A DNA stretch of 64,000 nt, taken from assembly GCF_005876955.1 (NCBI RefSeq), contig NZ_SSCL01000012.1:62001-126000 (forward strand). The letters run 5' to 3'. Each line of letters begins with the position of its first letter. Position 1 is the first letter of the stretch. The position numbers were made by a program, and so were the translations under genes. Origin of the DNA: Sinomonas gamaensis. Lineage in GTDB: Bacteria > Actinomycetota > Actinomycetes > Actinomycetales > Micrococcaceae. The notes under the pieces were generated by a model, which saw only the letters and a list, made by a program, of their open reading frames with translations, searched no databases and was not told the origin of the DNA. Below, piece after piece: positions 33,745-42,755 of the stretch.

Positions 33745-34766
33745 TCACGCTCGAGACCGAGGACCTCCTGGCCCGCCAGGCGGCGACCGCGTTCGGCTGC
33801 GCCCCCGATGCGCTCATCGCCTTCGTGAAGCGCCGGGAGAACCACGTGTTCCGCGTCGCCGACGGTGGGAGCGAGTGGGCGCTCAAGCTGCACCGCCCCG
33901 GCTACCGCACCGACCGCGAAATCGAATCCGAAGCGCTCGTATGCGAGCTCATGGCCGCGGCGGGCGTGCGGGTCCCCTCCCCCATCCGGTCGCAGTCCGG
34001 CTCCCACATCGCCCATGTCTCCAGCGGGAGGGAGACCTATCAGGCGACCCTGCAGCAGTGGGTTCCCGATGCCCGCCCCATCGGCGACTCGGCCCAGGTG
34101 TATCTCGGAGGACGGGGACCCGACGGCAGCACCCTCCGCGAGCTAGGCCGGCTCATCGCGCTCATGCACCGCTGCGCGGAGCGCACCGGAACCCCGGAAG
34201 GCTACGAGCGGCCCGCGTGGGACGCCGAAGGACTCGTCGGCGACCGCCCTCTCTGGGGGCGCGCGAGCGAGCTGCCCTCGCTCGACGACGCCGCCCGGCA
34301 GCTCCTGCGCACCGCGGAGGAGCGGCTCGCCGAGGACCTCGCCGCGCTCGGGCGGTCATCGAAGGCGTTCGGCCCCATCCACGGCGACCTGACGATGGAG
34401 AACATCCTGCGGGACAAGGCCGGCCTGATCGTCATCGACTTCGACGACATGGGCGAGGGCTGGTACCTCTTCGATCTGGCAACGGCCTCCTTCTTCTTCA
34501 CCAACCACCCCGAAGCCGAAGGGATGATCCGCCACGTGGTGGCCGGATACACCGCAGAGCGCCCGCTCGGGCCCGAGGACGCGCTGGCATGGCACCCGCT
34601 CCTGCTCGCCCGGGCGCTGACCTATCTGGGCTGGTCGGTCGAGCGGCCCGACGAGCAGGCCACGGCGTTCCACCTCGGAGAGCTCCTGCCGCGGGTCGCC
34701 GCGGCCGCCCGCAACTACCTCGCTACGGGGCGGACGGGATGGCCTGACCTGCCGCTGCGCCTATAG
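33741..34766 (+). CDS. APH-fold small-molecule kinase (hydroxylysine/amino-alcohol kinase-like)
   Basis: 341 residues from GTG 33741. Aminoglycoside-phosphotransferase fold: ENHVFRV and WALKLHRP (ATP-binding Lys), catalytic loop HGDLTMENIL (His214, Asp216) and metal-binding IDFDDMGEGW. The closest described group is the hydroxylysine kinase/AGPHD1 clade rather than antibiotic resistance enzymes, and the partner gene 47 bases downstream encodes a phospho-lyase-type PLP enzyme, the pairing used to degrade hydroxylysine or ethanolamine-type compounds. It should phosphorylate the hydroxyl of an amino alcohol. Exact substrate unknown. Confidence 0.82.
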   Translation: MITLETEDLLARQAATAFGCAPDALIAFVKRRENHVFRVADGGSEWALKLHRPGYRTDREIESEALVCELMAAAGVRVPSPIRSQSGSHIAHVSSGRETYQATLQQWVPDARPIGDSAQVYLGGRGPDGSTLRELGRLIALMHRCAERTGTPEGYERPAWDAEGLVGDRPLWGRASELPSLDDAARQLLRTAEERLAEDLAALGRSSKAFGPIHGDLTMENILRDKAGLIVIDFDDMGEGWYLFDLATASFFFTNHPEAEGMIRHVVAGYTAERPLGPEDALAWHPLLLARALTYLGWSVERPDEQATAFHLGELLPRVAAAARNYLATGRTGWPDLPLRL

Positions 34767-34813
34767 CAACCACGAGCACCATCCCCGGAACCGAGACCAG
34801 AAGAAGAGGAAGC

Positions 34814-36124
34814 ATGGAAGACCTCCTGCACCGCCGATACCAGACTCTGGGCCCCTACAGCCCCCTGTTCTACTCCCAGCCGCTCGAATTCGTCAGGGCA
34901 GAACGCGTCTGGCTCACCGCCGCCGACGGCCAGCGCTACCTCGACGGCTACAACAACGTCCCCCACGTCGGCCACGCCCACCCCCGCGTCGTCGAAGCCA
35001 TCGCCAGGCAGGCCGCGACGCTGAACATCCACACCCGCTACCTCAACGACCGGGTCGTGGACTACGCCGAGAACCTGCTCGCCACCCTCGATGAGCCCCT
35101 CGACCGGATCATCTTCACCAACAGCGGCTCCGAGTCCAACGACCTCGCGCTGCGCATCGCGAACCAGCACTCCGGAAGCCGGGGGCTCTTGATCTCCGAC
35201 TTCAGCTACCACGGCCACACCCAGGCCCTGGCAGCAGCGACCACCGGCCTCACCGCCCACGAGGGCCTGGGCGCGCACGTGCGCCCCATCCGCATCCCGG
35301 ACCTGGATGGCGCCGACGCCGCCCGTGAGGAAGGGGAGGTGCTCGCTGCGGGCCTGGCCGAAGTCGACCGGGCGATCGCCTCGCTGCAGGACGCCGGCCA
35401 CGGCGTCGCCGCGGTCCTGTTCGACTCGCTCTTCTCCACCGAAGGGCTCAACAGGGTCCCGGACGGGTACGTCAGCGGGCTCGCCGAACGCGTCCGCAGG
35501 GCCGGTGGCCTGGTCATCGCCGACGAGGTCCAGTCCGGTTTCGGACGCACCGGCACCGCCTTCTGGGGGCACCAGAACCACGGCATCGTCCCCGACCTGG
35601 TGACCATGGGAAAGCCGATGGGCAACGGGCACCCGATCGGCGGCGTCGCACTCCCATCCGCTCTGCTGGACGAGTTCGGGCCCCGGAACATGTACTTCAA
35701 CACCTTCGGAGGGAACCCCGTCTCCGCCGCCGCAGGCCAGGCCGTCCTGGACGTCCTGGCCGAGGAGGGCCTCATCGACCGGGCCCGCTCGATGGCAGGA
35801 ACCATCCGCAGCGCGCTCACCGAACTGCGCCGCAGCCACCCCTGGATCGGCCCGGCCAAGGGCAAGGGGCTCTTCTTCGGGTTCGAGGTCATGGACAGGC
35901 CCGCGGACGAAGCCGACGCCCAGCCCGATCCTGGAAGGACCAGGGAGATCGTCGAGTCGGTGCGCGCCCGGAACGTCCTCATCAGCAGGATCGGCCGCAA
36001 CGACAACGTCCTCAAGATGCGCCCGCCCATGGCGATAGAGCCCGGCGAGGCCGCGCTGCTGCTCGAGACACTCTCGGATGCCCTTGCCGCGGACGAGTCG
36101 CTCGCGACGAGCCGACGGGGCTGA
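34814..36124 (+). CDS. Class III PLP enzyme, amino-alcohol O-phosphate phospho-lyase type
   Basis: 436 residues, RBS AGAAGAGGAA. Class III aminotransferase fold with PLP-binding Lys267 (VTMGKPMGNGHPIGG), NSGSESNDLALRIA, and ADEVQSGFGRTG. The block YLDGYNNVPHVGHAHPRVVE and LNIHTRYLN are characteristic of the ethanolamine-phosphate and 5-phosphohydroxylysine phospho-lyases (AGXT2L1/L2), which release phosphate and ammonia and give an aldehyde or ketone. Encoded behind a cognate kinase; together they would turn an amino alcohol into a carbonyl compound. An ordinary transaminase activity cannot be excluded. Confidence 0.83.
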   Translation: MEDLLHRRYQTLGPYSPLFYSQPLEFVRAERVWLTAADGQRYLDGYNNVPHVGHAHPRVVEAIARQAATLNIHTRYLNDRVVDYAENLLATLDEPLDRIIFTNSGSESNDLALRIANQHSGSRGLLISDFSYHGHTQALAAATTGLTAHEGLGAHVRPIRIPDLDGADAAREEGEVLAAGLAEVDRAIASLQDAGHGVAAVLFDSLFSTEGLNRVPDGYVSGLAERVRRAGGLVIADEVQSGFGRTGTAFWGHQNHGIVPDLVTMGKPMGNGHPIGGVALPSALLDEFGPRNMYFNTFGGNPVSAAAGQAVLDVLAEEGLIDRARSMAGTIRSALTELRRSHPWIGPAKGKGLFFGFEVMDRPADEADAQPDPGRTREIVESVRARNVLISRIGRNDNVLKMRPPMAIEPGEAALLLETLSDALAADESLATSRRG

Positions 36125-36125
36125 G

Positions 36126-36890
36126 ATGGCGGCATCAATGGACGGCCGGCGGGTGATAGTCACCGGAGGGGCCTCCGGCATCGGGCTCGCAGTCGCGGCG
36201 CAGTTCCTCGCCTCGGGCGCCCACGTCGGCATCGTGAGCAGGACCCAGCGAAGCATCGAGTCAGCCTTGGCCGGGCCCCTCCAGGCCGATTCGCAGCCTG
36301 TGCACGCCCGGGCCGCGGACGTCAGCGACGAAGAGGACCTCGCCTCGGCGATCTCGGGCCTCGCCTGTGCATTGGGCGGCCTGGACACGCTGGTGACCAG
36401 CGCCGGGATCGAGGGCGAGATGGGAGCCTCGCTCACCGATGTCACATCCGAAGGGTTCCGAGAGGTGCTCGACGTCAACGTCCTGGGCGTCTTCCATGCC
36501 GTCAAGTGCGCCGTGCCGCTGCTGGCCCAGTCCCCGAGCGCGTCCGTGACCATGGTCGGCTCGGACTCGGGGTTCGTCGCCGTGCCCGGGATGCTCGCCT
36601 ACAACGCCTCCAAGGGCGCCCTCGTGCAGCTGACCCGAGCGCTCTCATACGAACTCTTCGACGAGCACTGCATCCGGGTCAACAGCGTCTGCCCGTCCAT
36701 CGTCGACACCCCCATGGCCCGGCGCGGACTGGGAGTCGAGAGCTTCCAGGACGCCGCCTATCCGGTGAACTCCCCTGACGACGTGGCCCGGACCGTGCTC
36801 TTCCTCTCCGCCCCTGAGTCCAGGTCCCTCAACGGACTGAACCTGCTCATGGACTTCGGCTACACCGCCCGCTCATCGTTCCCGGCCTGA
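36126..36890 (+). CDS. Short-chain dehydrogenase/reductase
   Basis: 254 residues from ATG 36126, one base after the phospho-lyase stop, hence coupled. SDR motifs TGGASGIG (about 14-21), VTSAGIEG in place of NNAG, SDSGFVAVPGMLAYNASKGA with Tyr and Lys, and NSVCPSIVDTPM. The active site is intact. It probably oxidises the secondary alcohol of the substrate or handles the carbonyl product of the lyase. Ordering of the steps is not evident from sequence. Confidence 0.87.
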   Translation: MAASMDGRRVIVTGGASGIGLAVAAQFLASGAHVGIVSRTQRSIESALAGPLQADSQPVHARAADVSDEEDLASAISGLACALGGLDTLVTSAGIEGEMGASLTDVTSEGFREVLDVNVLGVFHAVKCAVPLLAQSPSASVTMVGSDSGFVAVPGMLAYNASKGALVQLTRALSYELFDEHCIRVNSVCPSIVDTPMARRGLGVESFQDAAYPVNSPDDVARTVLFLSAPESRSLNGLNLLMDFGYTARSSFPA

Positions 36891-36903
36891 CGTCGGTGCC
36901 GCT

Positions 36904-36924
36904 GCAGCCTTCGACTCCGGCTGC
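36904..36924. terminator. Weak hairpin after the SDR gene
   Basis: GCAGCC - 9 bases - GGCTGC, 14 bases past the SDR stop. Modest stem; may end the kinase/lyase/SDR transcript. Confidence 0.3.
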
Positions 36925-37014
36925 TGAGTGCAGGAAGGCCGCCGTGCTCGAACTCTGCGCTGAAGGACAACATTCCTTCGCCTCAGGTCAAGGCGTGGCG
37001 AGGGCGAACTTCTA

Positions 37015-37024
37015 TCTTCGAAGA
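37015..37024. promoter_or_regulatory. Perfect palindrome before the amidohydrolase gene
   Basis: TCTTCGAAGA, perfect 10-bp palindrome inside an A/T-richer stretch, 34 bases before the amidohydrolase start. Possible operator or promoter element; no regulator can be assigned. Confidence 0.3.
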
Positions 37025-37057
37025 AAGGTGTGATCTGCCATGCTGCAGGAGGTAAAG

Positions 37058-38734
37058 ATGCTCCGTTCCGAAGCCGGGCTGTTGCTGGTCAACGGCACCA
37101 TCGAGACCCTCGACTACGGGATTCCCCGCACGGACGCGGTGGCCATCGTCGACGGGAGGGTCGCCGCCCTCGGCCAAGAGGCACTCCGACTCCGCGGCGC
37201 CGGCACCGAGGTCGTCGACCTCGAGGGCGCCTACGTCATGCCGGGCCTGTTCGATGTGCACAACCACTTCTTTCTGGCCGGGCACATGGACCTGTTCGAG
37301 CTCGACGCCCCGCCGACCCTCGACCTGACGGGCCTCCTCGAGACGATCGCCGACTACGCCGCCGGACTGCCCGCCGACGGCTGGGTCATCGGCGGCAGCT
37401 GGGGCTCGGGACTCCTGGGCGAGATCAACACGCCCGAGGCACTTTCCCGCCTCGACGCCGCCACCGGAGGGCGACCAGCCCTCCTGAAGGACGACTCCAA
37501 GCACAACCGCTGGGCGAACTCCCGGGCCCTCGAACTCGCCGGCATCCGCGCCGGCACGGTTGACCCGGACGGGGGCCAGATCCTGCGCGATGCCGCGGGC
37601 ACACCCACCGGCGTCCTCATCGAAGCCGGCGGCGTCCTCATCGAGCGGACCCTGGCGGAACTCCGTCCCATGACCCCGGAAGCCCAGTCACGCGCCGCGG
37701 CCCGGGGCATCGAGATCCTCCACTCCTACGGCATCACCGGCTTCCAGGACGCCGCCGCCTCGCTCCAGACCATGCGCGCCCTGAAGGAACTCGACGACGA
37801 CGGAAGACTGGACGCTTGGGTGGTCACCTCGATGCAGGCGAACGACTTCATCTTCGGCACCACCCCGCTCGGCGAGGGCATCATCGATCACCGTGAGGAG
37901 ACCCGCTCCGAGCACCACCGGCCGGACTTCATCAAGATCTTCCTCGACGGGGTCCCGCCAGCCGGAACCGGCGCTTTCCTCGAGCCCTACCTTGAAAGCG
38001 CCGGATTCCCCAAGTGCCATTGCGGTTCGACCACCATGCGGCCGGATGAGCTGGAGGCCTGGCTCTTCAGCACCGCCAAGCGCGGCATCTCGGCCAAGAT
38101 CCACTGCACTGGGGACGCCTCGGTCCGACTCGTGCTCGACACTGTGGCGAAGCTCCGGGCAGCTGGCTTCACCTCGCCCAGATACCACATCGCCCACGGC
38201 CAGTTCGTCCACGCCGACGACATCCCCCGCTTCGCCGAACTCGACGTCATTGCAGACATCTCCCCCTCTCTCTGGTTCCCTGGCGTCATCTCCGAGGCCA
38301 TCGCCACCGTGCTCCCCGCAGAGCGTGCATCGAAGATGCAGCCCAACCGGGCGCTGCTCGACGCCGGTGCCCGGCTGGCAGGTGGATCCGACTGGCCCGT
38401 CAGCGTCTCGCCCAACGCATGGGAGGCCATCTACGGTCTCGTCACCCGCCAGGATCCGAGCGGGCAGTTCCCGGGCACCTTGTGGCCCGAGCAGGCCATC
38501 ACGCTCCGAGAGGCCATCCGCGCCTACACCACCGACTCGGCCGAGGCCATGGGCCTTGCCAACGTCACCGGCTCCCTCACCCCCGGCAAATCCGCCGACT
38601 TCATCGTGCTCTCCGCCGACCCCTACGAGATCCCCATCGACGGCGTGCGCAGCCTCCGAGCCCGCCAGACCTGGTTCGCCGGGCGCAAGGTGTACGACGA
38701 GGCCCAGCTGTCCTCCGCCGTCGTCACCCACTAG
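37058..38734 (+). CDS. YtcJ-type amidohydrolase (amidohydrolase_3 family)
   Basis: 558 residues. ATG 37058 is preferred over ATG 37040 because AGGAGGT (37047-37053) ends four bases before it. Composite beta-sandwich plus TIM barrel: LVNGTIETLD, YVMPGLFDVHNHF with the HxH pair, DDSKHNRWANSRAL, KIFLDGVPP (metal-bridging Lys position), HCTGDASVRL, YHIAHGQ, GGSDWPVS with the conserved Asp, and LTPGKSADFIVLSADP. YtcJ-like enzymes hydrolyse N-acyl or N-formyl amines. Next to the amino-alcohol genes it may free an amine from an amide; whether it is under the same TetR is unclear. Followed by an MFS gene 34 bases on. Confidence 0.87.
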   Translation: MLRSEAGLLLVNGTIETLDYGIPRTDAVAIVDGRVAALGQEALRLRGAGTEVVDLEGAYVMPGLFDVHNHFFLAGHMDLFELDAPPTLDLTGLLETIADYAAGLPADGWVIGGSWGSGLLGEINTPEALSRLDAATGGRPALLKDDSKHNRWANSRALELAGIRAGTVDPDGGQILRDAAGTPTGVLIEAGGVLIERTLAELRPMTPEAQSRAAARGIEILHSYGITGFQDAAASLQTMRALKELDDDGRLDAWVVTSMQANDFIFGTTPLGEGIIDHREETRSEHHRPDFIKIFLDGVPPAGTGAFLEPYLESAGFPKCHCGSTTMRPDELEAWLFSTAKRGISAKIHCTGDASVRLVLDTVAKLRAAGFTSPRYHIAHGQFVHADDIPRFAELDVIADISPSLWFPGVISEAIATVLPAERASKMQPNRALLDAGARLAGGSDWPVSVSPNAWEAIYGLVTRQDPSGQFPGTLWPEQAITLREAIRAYTTDSAEAMGLANVTGSLTPGKSADFIVLSADPYEIPIDGVRSLRARQTWFAGRKVYDEAQLSSAVVTH

Positions 38735-38768
38735 AAGGACCCTCACCCCACTGTTCGAAAGGACCCCC

Positions 38769-40001
38769 ATGTCCACTCGCTCTGCTTCCGTGCGCCCGAA
38801 AACGGGCTCGGACCGCGCGATCTACACTTTCATCGCTGTCTTCAGCGCCGTGCTCTACACGGTCCTGCTCATCGCCCCCGTGATCGGCGGCAAGCTCGTC
38901 CAGCAGTTCGGGCTCACCCCGACAGAGCTCGGCACCCTGTTCTCACTCGAGCTCGGCTCGTTCAGCCTCGCGACGGTACCCGCCTACCTCTGGCTCCGGC
39001 GCGTCAACCTCGTGAAAGCGACCTACGTCTTCACCGCAATCGTCATCGCCGGGAACCTCGTGTCCGGCTTCATGACCAGCTTCGCACTCCTCGTCGCCCT
39101 GCGGGTCGTGACCGCCCTCGCCGCAGGCTCGATCACCGTGATCCTCCTGACGCTCAGCGGAAAGACCTCGAACCCCAGCCGGGCATTCGGCATCTTCGTT
39201 GTCTTCCAGCTGATCATGGGCGCGATCATCCTCTCCGTCTTCCCCCTGCTCTTCGCCGAAGCGTCCGTGGGCGCCATCTACTGGACCCTCGCAGGCCTCG
39301 CGGTTTGCTGCCTCCCGTTCGTCCGTCTGATCGACGGGGAAGCGCTCCGCCGCAACGCCCCCGCCGCCACGGGCGGCGTTCCCGCACCGGCTGCCAGCAT
39401 CCACCGCGGCAAGTTCGCCATCGGATTGGCCGCTGTGCTCCTGTTCTACATCGGCCTCAGCGGCGTCTGGTCCTTCATGGCACAGATCGCCGGCTCCGCC
39501 GGGATCGGGCTCTCAGCGGCCAGCATCGTCCTCGCACTCGCCACGATTCCGGGCATCATCTCCTCCCTTGTGGCCACGGTCCTCGGAGACACCCGCCACC
39601 GCACGATCTTCCTCCTCGGAGGCTACCTCGGCCTCGGCATCAGCGTTGCCCTCCTGTTCGGGGCGCCGGGACTCGTACAGTTCGCCATTGCAGCCATGGT
39701 CTTCAAGTTCGCCTGGACTTTCATCCTGCCGTACCTTCTCTCCTCGCTCTCCGGACTCGGCGGCGGAGGGCACGTGATGAACACGACCAACCTCATGATC
39801 GGCTCCGGGTTCGCGATCGGGCCCCTCCTCAGCGGCGTGCTCATCCAGTCCTCGGGCGGGTTTACCACGATGCTCGCCACCGCCATCGCCGCGGTCGTCC
39901 TCTCCCTCATCGGAGCCATGGCAATCCAGTCCAAGAACGCCAAAGCGTCCGCTCAGACGCCCTCGGATGAGCCTTCGAGCGCGGGCGTGGCGGGCGTCTA
40001 A
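38769..40001 (+). CDS. MFS transporter
   Basis: 410 residues with about 12 hydrophobic segments in two halves separated by a cytoplasmic loop near 190-220 (EALRRNAPAATGG). Segments such as AIYTFIAVFSAVLYTVLLIAPVI in two parts and LVALRVVTALAAGSITVILL are typical of the major facilitator superfamily; the short loop-2/3 motif is degenerate. It probably imports the substrate of the amidohydrolase and kinase pathway. Export is possible; direction cannot be read. Confidence 0.87.
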   Translation: MSTRSASVRPKTGSDRAIYTFIAVFSAVLYTVLLIAPVIGGKLVQQFGLTPTELGTLFSLELGSFSLATVPAYLWLRRVNLVKATYVFTAIVIAGNLVSGFMTSFALLVALRVVTALAAGSITVILLTLSGKTSNPSRAFGIFVVFQLIMGAIILSVFPLLFAEASVGAIYWTLAGLAVCCLPFVRLIDGEALRRNAPAATGGVPAPAASIHRGKFAIGLAAVLLFYIGLSGVWSFMAQIAGSAGIGLSAASIVLALATIPGIISSLVATVLGDTRHRTIFLLGGYLGLGISVALLFGAPGLVQFAIAAMVFKFAWTFILPYLLSSLSGLGGGGHVMNTTNLMIGSGFAIGPLLSGVLIQSSGGFTTMLATAIAAVVLSLIGAMAIQSKNAKASAQTPSDEPSSAGVAGV

Positions 40002-40075
40002 GAAGGTGTCTGTCCACCCAGCCTGCCCATTCCTGGAGGCTGGAACATTCCGGGTGCGGCGCGGAGCATGAGTGC

Positions 40076-40906
40076 ATGGCACGCGACCTGGACGTCCCGC
40101 CGCACTCGTACGGTCCGTTGATCGAGACGACTGCTCGAATCGTCACGTGGAACGTGTGGGGGCTGTACGGTCCGTGGCAGGAGCGTGAGCTGGCCATCTC
40201 CGCTACTTTGGCAAATGCCCGCCCTGACGTCATCGTCCTGACGGAATCCTGGGCTAGCGAAGCGGACAGCCAATGCGAGCGGCTGTCCGCGCCCCTCGAT
40301 ATGCCGTACCACGCCTTCAGCGGCATTCGGGCGGAGGAGGATGAGACCGCGCTCTCCGGGGTAGCCATCATGTCGCGGTGGCCTCTGAAGACGACATCCA
40401 GCCTTACCTTCGGGGCTCTTCGCGTTCTGTGCGCCGACGTCGAGGGCCCGCGCGGGCCGATTCAGGTCTACGGCGCGGTCATGGACGCGTGGTGGTTCGA
40501 TGAGAGCGCGGCACGCCAGAACGCCGTACGCGCCTTGCTCACCCACCTCCGCGAGGTCCAGGACAGCCTGATCCCGCTTGTCGTGTGCGGGGACTTCAAC
40601 GCCGACCCCGAGAGCGATGAGATCCGAATGATCACGGGCCGCACCACAGCTCCCGCTCCCGGACTCTCGTTCTACGATGCCTGGGACGTCGTCGGCTGCG
40701 GGCGCAGGGGCTGTACGTGGTCCAACGCGAACCCTTGGGCCACTCCATTGTTATGGCCGGATCGTCGGATCGACTACGTCTTCACGGCCGCTCCTCGGCG
40801 CGGCGGAGCCGGGCATCCCCGCAACGCGTCCCTCCTGGGGACCGCTCCGTTTCAGGGCGTTTACCCGTCGGACCATTACGCCGTGCAGGCTGACGTCCGC
40901 TACTGA
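40076..40906 (+). CDS. Endonuclease/exonuclease/phosphatase (EEP) family hydrolase
   Basis: 276 residues. EEP fold motifs: IVTWNVWG (Asn metal ligand), VIVLTESWAS (Glu), VVCGDFNADPES (catalytic Asp-Asn), RRIDYVF and closing PSDHYAVQADV with the His general base. No signal peptide, so cytoplasmic. EEP enzymes cut DNA, phosphoinositides or other phosphodiesters; nothing here fixes the substrate. Stop lies 159 bases before the Nramp-type gene. Confidence 0.85.
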   Translation: MARDLDVPPHSYGPLIETTARIVTWNVWGLYGPWQERELAISATLANARPDVIVLTESWASEADSQCERLSAPLDMPYHAFSGIRAEEDETALSGVAIMSRWPLKTTSSLTFGALRVLCADVEGPRGPIQVYGAVMDAWWFDESAARQNAVRALLTHLREVQDSLIPLVVCGDFNADPESDEIRMITGRTTAPAPGLSFYDAWDVVGCGRRGCTWSNANPWATPLLWPDRRIDYVFTAAPRRGGAGHPRNASLLGTAPFQGVYPSDHYAVQADVRY

Positions 40907-41065
40907 AGGCGCGTGACGCAGCTCCCCGCCTCTCGGGTCCCTGGCGCCCCGTCAGAGACCGCGCCGCGAGGCCTCCCGGACGCTGCAGGAGAAGCTTTCT
41001 CTGCTTGCAGCTCCTTCGGGCGGGTAACCACCGGGTGGGGAGGGGGTTGGCGGAGGAGGCCATTG

Positions 41066-42427
41066 GTGGCGGAAGTAGCGGGCAGTAGCGGCAGCAGTCT
41101 GCAGCAGCAGCCAGTCAGCCAGGAGACTGTACGTAAGGGGCGGATCTGGCGTTACCTGAGGCTGCTCGGGCCTGGCCTCGTGACCGGAGCGGCCGACGAC
41201 GACCCGTCCGGAGTGGCGACCTACGCCCAAGCTGGGGCGACCTTCGCCAACGGGATGCTCTGGACCGCACCGGTGACGCTGCCGATGATGGCCGGGGTCC
41301 AGGAAATCTGCGACAGGACCGCCCTGGCCACAGGCGAGAGCCTCGGGACCCTGATCCGACGGAAGTTCACCCGCAAGCCCCGGATCGTCATCGGCATCCT
41401 CGTTGTGGCGCTGCTGATCGCCAACACCCTCAACATCGCCGCAGACCTGATGGCCATCGGGCAGGGCATGGAGCTCCTCGGCGCCGGACCGGACCACCTC
41501 TGGGCCGCAGTCGCCGGAGTCGCCATCGCAGTGACGCTGATGACAGGGTCATTCGCCGTCATCGCGAAGGTCTTCAAATGGCTGTGCCTGGCACTGCTGG
41601 CCTACGTCGGAGTTCTCTTCGTCGCCAACGTCGATTGGGCCGACGTCCTGGCAGGGCTCTCGGGCATCCAATTCCGGTGGAGCTGGGAATACCTAGGCCT
41701 GCTCGTCGCGGTGCTGGGGACGACCATCTCCCCCTACCTGTTCTTCTGGCAGACCGCCCACCGCGTGGAGGAGATGCGCTCCGAGGACCTCGGCGGCCAC
41801 AGGCCCGTCGCCCTGCCGGACCGGGACGACCGCTTGGCTCGACAGAAGCTTCACGGCGCGCGTGCTGATGTCTTCGCCGGGATGGGCTTCTCGGTCCTCG
41901 TCATGTTCGCGATCATGGCCGCCACCGCCGCGACCCTGGGGAAGAACGGGACCCAGATCGGCAGCGCCGCCGACGCGGCGCGAGCCCTCGAGCCCATCGC
42001 CGGGCCAGCCGCGAAGGCGCTCTTCTCCATTGGGTTCATCGGCACCGGCTTCCTCGCCGTCCCTGTCCTCGCCGGTTCCGCCTCGGTGGGGCTCGCAGGC
42101 CTGCTCGGCACCAGATGGGGCTTCGACCACAAACCCCGCAACGCCCGAGTCTTCTACAGCCTGCTCGGCGTCGGGATCATCGGCGGGATCGTCCTCGCCG
42201 TCACCCTGAGCGATCCGATCGGGCTGCTGGTCTTCGTCGCCGTCGTCAATGGCATCGCTGCGGCCCCATTCCTGATCGTCATCATGCTCGTCTCGGGAGA
42301 CCGGAAGATCATGGGCAACTACGTCAACGGCGGGGTCGCCGCCAGCATCGGGTGGGCAACGGCTGCGATCATGGCCGTCGCGGGCGCGGTCGGCGTGTGG
42401 ACCACGATTACAGGACAGGGATCCTGA
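41066..42427 (+). CDS. Divergent Nramp-family metal transporter (NRMT-like)
   Basis: 453 residues from GTG 41066, with GGAGGAGG six bases upstream; the open frame to 40913 adds a Ser/Gly-rich leader with no RBS. Eleven or so membrane helices. The helix-1 metal motif is DDPSG (45-49) instead of canonical DPGN, and helix 6 reads TISPYLFFWQTAHRVEE where typical Mn2+/Fe2+ Nramps have a MPH motif with a metal-binding Met. These changes mark the Nramp-related clade, some members of which carry Mg2+. Selectivity here is therefore unlikely to be classical Mn2+/Fe2+. No metal riboswitch recognised upstream. Confidence 0.85.
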   Translation: MAEVAGSSGSSLQQQPVSQETVRKGRIWRYLRLLGPGLVTGAADDDPSGVATYAQAGATFANGMLWTAPVTLPMMAGVQEICDRTALATGESLGTLIRRKFTRKPRIVIGILVVALLIANTLNIAADLMAIGQGMELLGAGPDHLWAAVAGVAIAVTLMTGSFAVIAKVFKWLCLALLAYVGVLFVANVDWADVLAGLSGIQFRWSWEYLGLLVAVLGTTISPYLFFWQTAHRVEEMRSEDLGGHRPVALPDRDDRLARQKLHGARADVFAGMGFSVLVMFAIMAATAATLGKNGTQIGSAADAARALEPIAGPAAKALFSIGFIGTGFLAVPVLAGSASVGLAGLLGTRWGFDHKPRNARVFYSLLGVGIIGGIVLAVTLSDPIGLLVFVAVVNGIAAAPFLIVIMLVSGDRKIMGNYVNGGVAASIGWATAAIMAVAGAVGVWTTITGQGS

Positions 42428-42755
42428 CCGGACGCACTCGGGCTTCAAGTCGGGAGCGATCGCCCTAGCCTGGCACGGCGTCGCGCCCGTAACCCATTCA
42501 GCTCCACCACCGCCAGTTTCGTTGGCGGACTGTGGAAGAGGTCGGCGAGCTCCTCGGTGGCCTCCACGACCGCGACGGTCAGGGCCGTCATGAGCGGGCC
42601 CGGTGTGCGCTTGCCTCGTTCGGCGCACCCTCCACCCTTGTGAGCCGGCTCCCATAGCCGGGTCGGTCCTCCCGCCAGCGCGCCGGTAAGCCCTTCCATT
42701 GACGTGATCCAGCACATAGTTTTAGACTTTATGAAGTGCTGAACAAAGGAAGCCA
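42428..42755. promoter_or_regulatory. Upstream region of ROK operon with inverted repeat
   Basis: 328 bases without a supported gene. Near its end CAGCAC (42710-42715) pairs with GTGCTG (42736-42741) across an A/T-rich core (TTTTAGACTTTATGAA) that stands out sharply. It lies 14 bases before the ROK start, the place for autoregulation by a ROK repressor. The rest shows no feature I can name. Confidence 0.45.

Noticed and set aside
33741-34766. Aminoglycoside resistance gene
   Set aside because: The APH fold is shared, but neighbours and the phospho-lyase partner fit metabolic amino-alcohol phosphorylation; no resistance-specific motif was recognised.
34715-36553. A 612-codon minus-strand frame opposite the phospho-lyase and SDR
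   Set aside because: No domain, spans two genes with good RBS and overlaps on the plus strand.
40907-41065. Metal riboswitch (M-box or yybP-ykoY) before the Nramp-like gene
   Set aside because: The 159-base leader is structured and GC-rich, but I could not find the conserved blocks of either class.
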